Below are positions 4,620-5,782 of a stretch of DNA of 5,782 nucleotides, one piece after another (positions within the stretch are counted from its first letter, which is position 1; the number at the start of each line of letters is the position of its first letter). The DNA is from Kiritimatiellia bacterium (lineage in GTDB: Bacteria > Verrucomicrobiota > Kiritimatiellia > SLAD01): positions 1-5,782 of the forward strand of contig SLCI01000091.1 in assembly GCA_007125875.1 (NCBI GenBank), read 5' to 3'. Under the pieces are notes generated by a model. The model had not been told where the DNA came from. It worked only from the letters and a program-made list of their open reading frames with translations, and searched no databases. Made by a program: the position numbers and the translations under genes.

Positions 4620-5753
4620 TTACTCCTTGTTTGGCAACAAATACGTTTGTGCGAAGCGGCGTGCGGCAGCGGACAAATCTTCCTTGGCTGACTTTAACAC
4701 CTCTTGCAATGGCACTCCATCGGGTGCTGCCGCCCATGCGAAGGTCAAACCAGCTTCCCGGCATATCGACTCGGGCACTTGGACGCTACCCGCAATCACA
4801 CCCACCTTTGCATCGGTCCCTTGCGCCATGCGCAAGACACCGGAAACGACTTTGCCACGTAATGATTGTTCATCGAAACGCCCCTCGCCGCTAATCACCC
4901 AATCGGCATCTGCCAGCGCTGCGCGCAAGCCGCTAGCCTCCATCACGGTATCGATGCCCGGCACCAGTTTGGCATCGGCACAGGCGATCATCCCCGCCGA
5001 GAGCCCCCCCGCTGCACCTGCACCGGGCACGTGATCGATCTCTACGTCCAACTGTTGACGTGCGCAGTCTGCCCAATGGCGCAAACCTTCGTCCAACTGG
5101 CCTACCATGGCTGGGGTTGCACCTTTTTGTGGACCAAAGACGGCGGCTGCGCCGTCGGGCCCGGTCAACGGGTTATTGACGTCACACAACACCTCGACCG
5201 GCACTGCGACCCGTTGTTCAGGCGGCACGATACGCGCAATCTCCCGCAGCCCTTCTCCACCTAAGCCAATCGGCTCATTCGCCTCATTCAAGAATTGCCA
5301 GCCCAACGCCATCGCCGCTCCAACTCCGCCGTCAACTGTGGCACTTCCACCGACCGCAAGAATGATGCGGCGTGCGCCATAATCCAATGCTGCGCGCATG
5401 CATTCGCCTGTACCGTAGGTGGTGGTCTTGAGCGGATTGAGTTGGTCTTCCGTTAACAACATGATGCCGCTGGCCGAGGCCATTTCGATTACGGCGGTCT
5501 GATCTTCTGCAAACCAAACAAAACCAGCATCCACTTGCTGTTCGGGCAAGGGCCCCATCGCTTTACACGGGATCCACTCGCCGCTTCGCGCGGTCATCAA
5601 AGCAGACGCTGTGCCCTCCCCCCCATCGGCCATCGGCAACAAGACCGTCTCGACGTCAGGTGCCACCGAATGTATTGCATCGCGAATTCGCTCACAGGCT
5701 TCGACCGCAGATATCGTGCCCTTGAGGGAATCCATCGCGATGACTACCTTCAT
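4620..5753 (-). CDS. glxK: Glycerate kinase (GlxK/GarK family)
   Basis: This 377-residue cytoplasmic enzyme phosphorylates D-glycerate with ATP, probably to 2-phosphoglycerate as in E. coli GarK/GlxK, feeding glycolate, glyoxylate or glucarate carbon into lower glycolysis. The length equals the family norm and the motifs come in order: MKVVIAMDSLKGT at the N-terminus, PMADGGEGT (40-48), GTGE (114-117), GGSATVDGG (135-143), NNPLTGPDGAAAVFGPQKG (193-211), GAGAAGGL (244-251) and SGEGRFDEQSLRGK (288-301). All look intact. GAGGAG (5762-5767) lies 8 nt before the ATG at 5753. The Shine-Dalgarno of the downstream flavin reductase-like gene is formed by its own last codons (AAC AAG GAG TAA). No glyoxylate or tartronate semialdehyde enzyme is in view to tell which pathway it serves. 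The family is certain; glxK versus garK cannot be resolved. Confidence 0.96.
   Translation of the reverse strand: MKVVIAMDSLKGTISAVEACERIRDAIHSVAPDVETVLLPMADGGEGTASALMTARSGEWIPCKAMGPLPEQQVDAGFVWFAEDQTAVIEMASASGIMLLTEDQLNPLKTTTYGTGECMRAALDYGARRIILAVGGSATVDGGVGAAMALGWQFLNEANEPIGLGGEGLREIARIVPPEQRVAVPVEVLCDVNNPLTGPDGAAAVFGPQKGATPAMVGQLDEGLRHWADCARQQLDVEIDHVPGAGAAGGLSAGMIACADAKLVPGIDTVMEASGLRAALADADWVISGEGRFDEQSLRGKVVSGVLRMAQGTDAKVGVIAGSVQVPESICREAGLTFAWAAAPDGVPLQEVLKSAKEDLSAAARRFAQTYLLPNKE
4623..4628 (-). promoter_or_regulatory. Ribosome binding site of the flavin reductase-like gene, inside the glycerate kinase CDS
   Basis: AAGGAG on the minus strand comes from the final AAG GAG codons of the glycerate kinase. 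It lies 8 nt before the ATG at 4614 and supports both that start and translational coupling. Confidence 0.8.
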
Positions 5754-5782
5754 TGCGAAGGCTCCTCATCCAGCAAGCTAAA
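5750..5782 (-). CDS. Possible 3' end of an upstream gene overlapping the glycerate kinase start
   Basis: In the frame entering from the right edge, ten codons (FSLLDEEPSQ) end in a TGA at 5752-5750 that overlaps the glycerate kinase ATG as ATGA. A 4-nt ATGA overlap is the commonest arrangement between operon neighbours, so this may be the tail of an upstream co-transcribed gene. Ten codons are too few to recognise a family, and an open frame of this length is easily due to chance. Confidence 0.3.
   Translation of the reverse strand, partial: FSLLDEEPSQ
5762..5767 (-). promoter_or_regulatory. Ribosome binding site of the glycerate kinase gene
   Basis: GAGGAG on the minus strand with an 8-nt spacer to the ATG at 5753. 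It supports the N-terminus MKVVIAMDSLKG, which matches the family start. Confidence 0.75.

Noticed and set aside
4615..4764. 50-residue N-terminal extension of the flavin reductase-like protein
   Set aside because: It lies inside the glycerate kinase gene in another frame; the AAGGAG and family alignment support the ATG at 4614.

Overview
This window is an ordinary-looking, gene-dense piece of bacterial chromosome with moderately high G+C by eye. One gene encodes a predicted outer-membrane beta-barrel with a signal peptide, which points to a Gram-negative host. A proteobacterium is the best guess, but no marker gene settles the taxonomy. I count nine well-supported protein genes, one possible gene tail at the right edge, and one short intergenic region built from dispersed-repeat-like modules. 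There are no RNA genes, CRISPR array, transposase or phage genes.

Layout. (1) Positions 1-1549, minus strand: a likely operon of a small single-cluster [4Fe-4S] ferredoxin, a MoaD/ThiS-type ubiquitin-fold protein ending in Gly-Gly-Gly, and a cation diffusion facilitator (CDF) metal transporter cut by the left edge. (2) Positions 1670-2587, plus strand: a PagL/acyloxyacyl-hydrolase-like outer-membrane protein followed by a stand-alone Smr-domain protein. (3) Positions 2588-2932, minus strand: a GGACT-fold (gamma-glutamylcyclotransferase/AIG2-like) protein whose stop codon abuts the Smr stop codon. (4) Positions 3042-3701, plus strand: an atypical SDR, an NAD(P)-binding Rossmann protein of the YhfK/HSCARG type. 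(5) Positions 3702-3990: non-coding DNA with a hairpin repeat and an imperfect inverted-repeat element. (6) Positions 3991-5753, minus strand: a glycerate kinase followed by a split-barrel flavin reductase-like protein. They are 5 nt apart, with the second gene's ribosome binding site inside the end of the first.

How the genes work together. The genes are mostly small housekeeping or accessory functions in short operons with alternating orientation. The clearest functional pairs are ferredoxin + sulfur-carrier-like protein (iron-sulfur and possibly sulfur-transfer chemistry, with a metal exporter downstream) and glycerate kinase + flavin reductase. No new multi-gene system is evident. The items most worth a second look are the repeat mosaic at 3708-3968, the ferredoxin/ubiquitin-like/CDF gene order, and the PagL-like barrel that appears to lack the catalytic glutamate.
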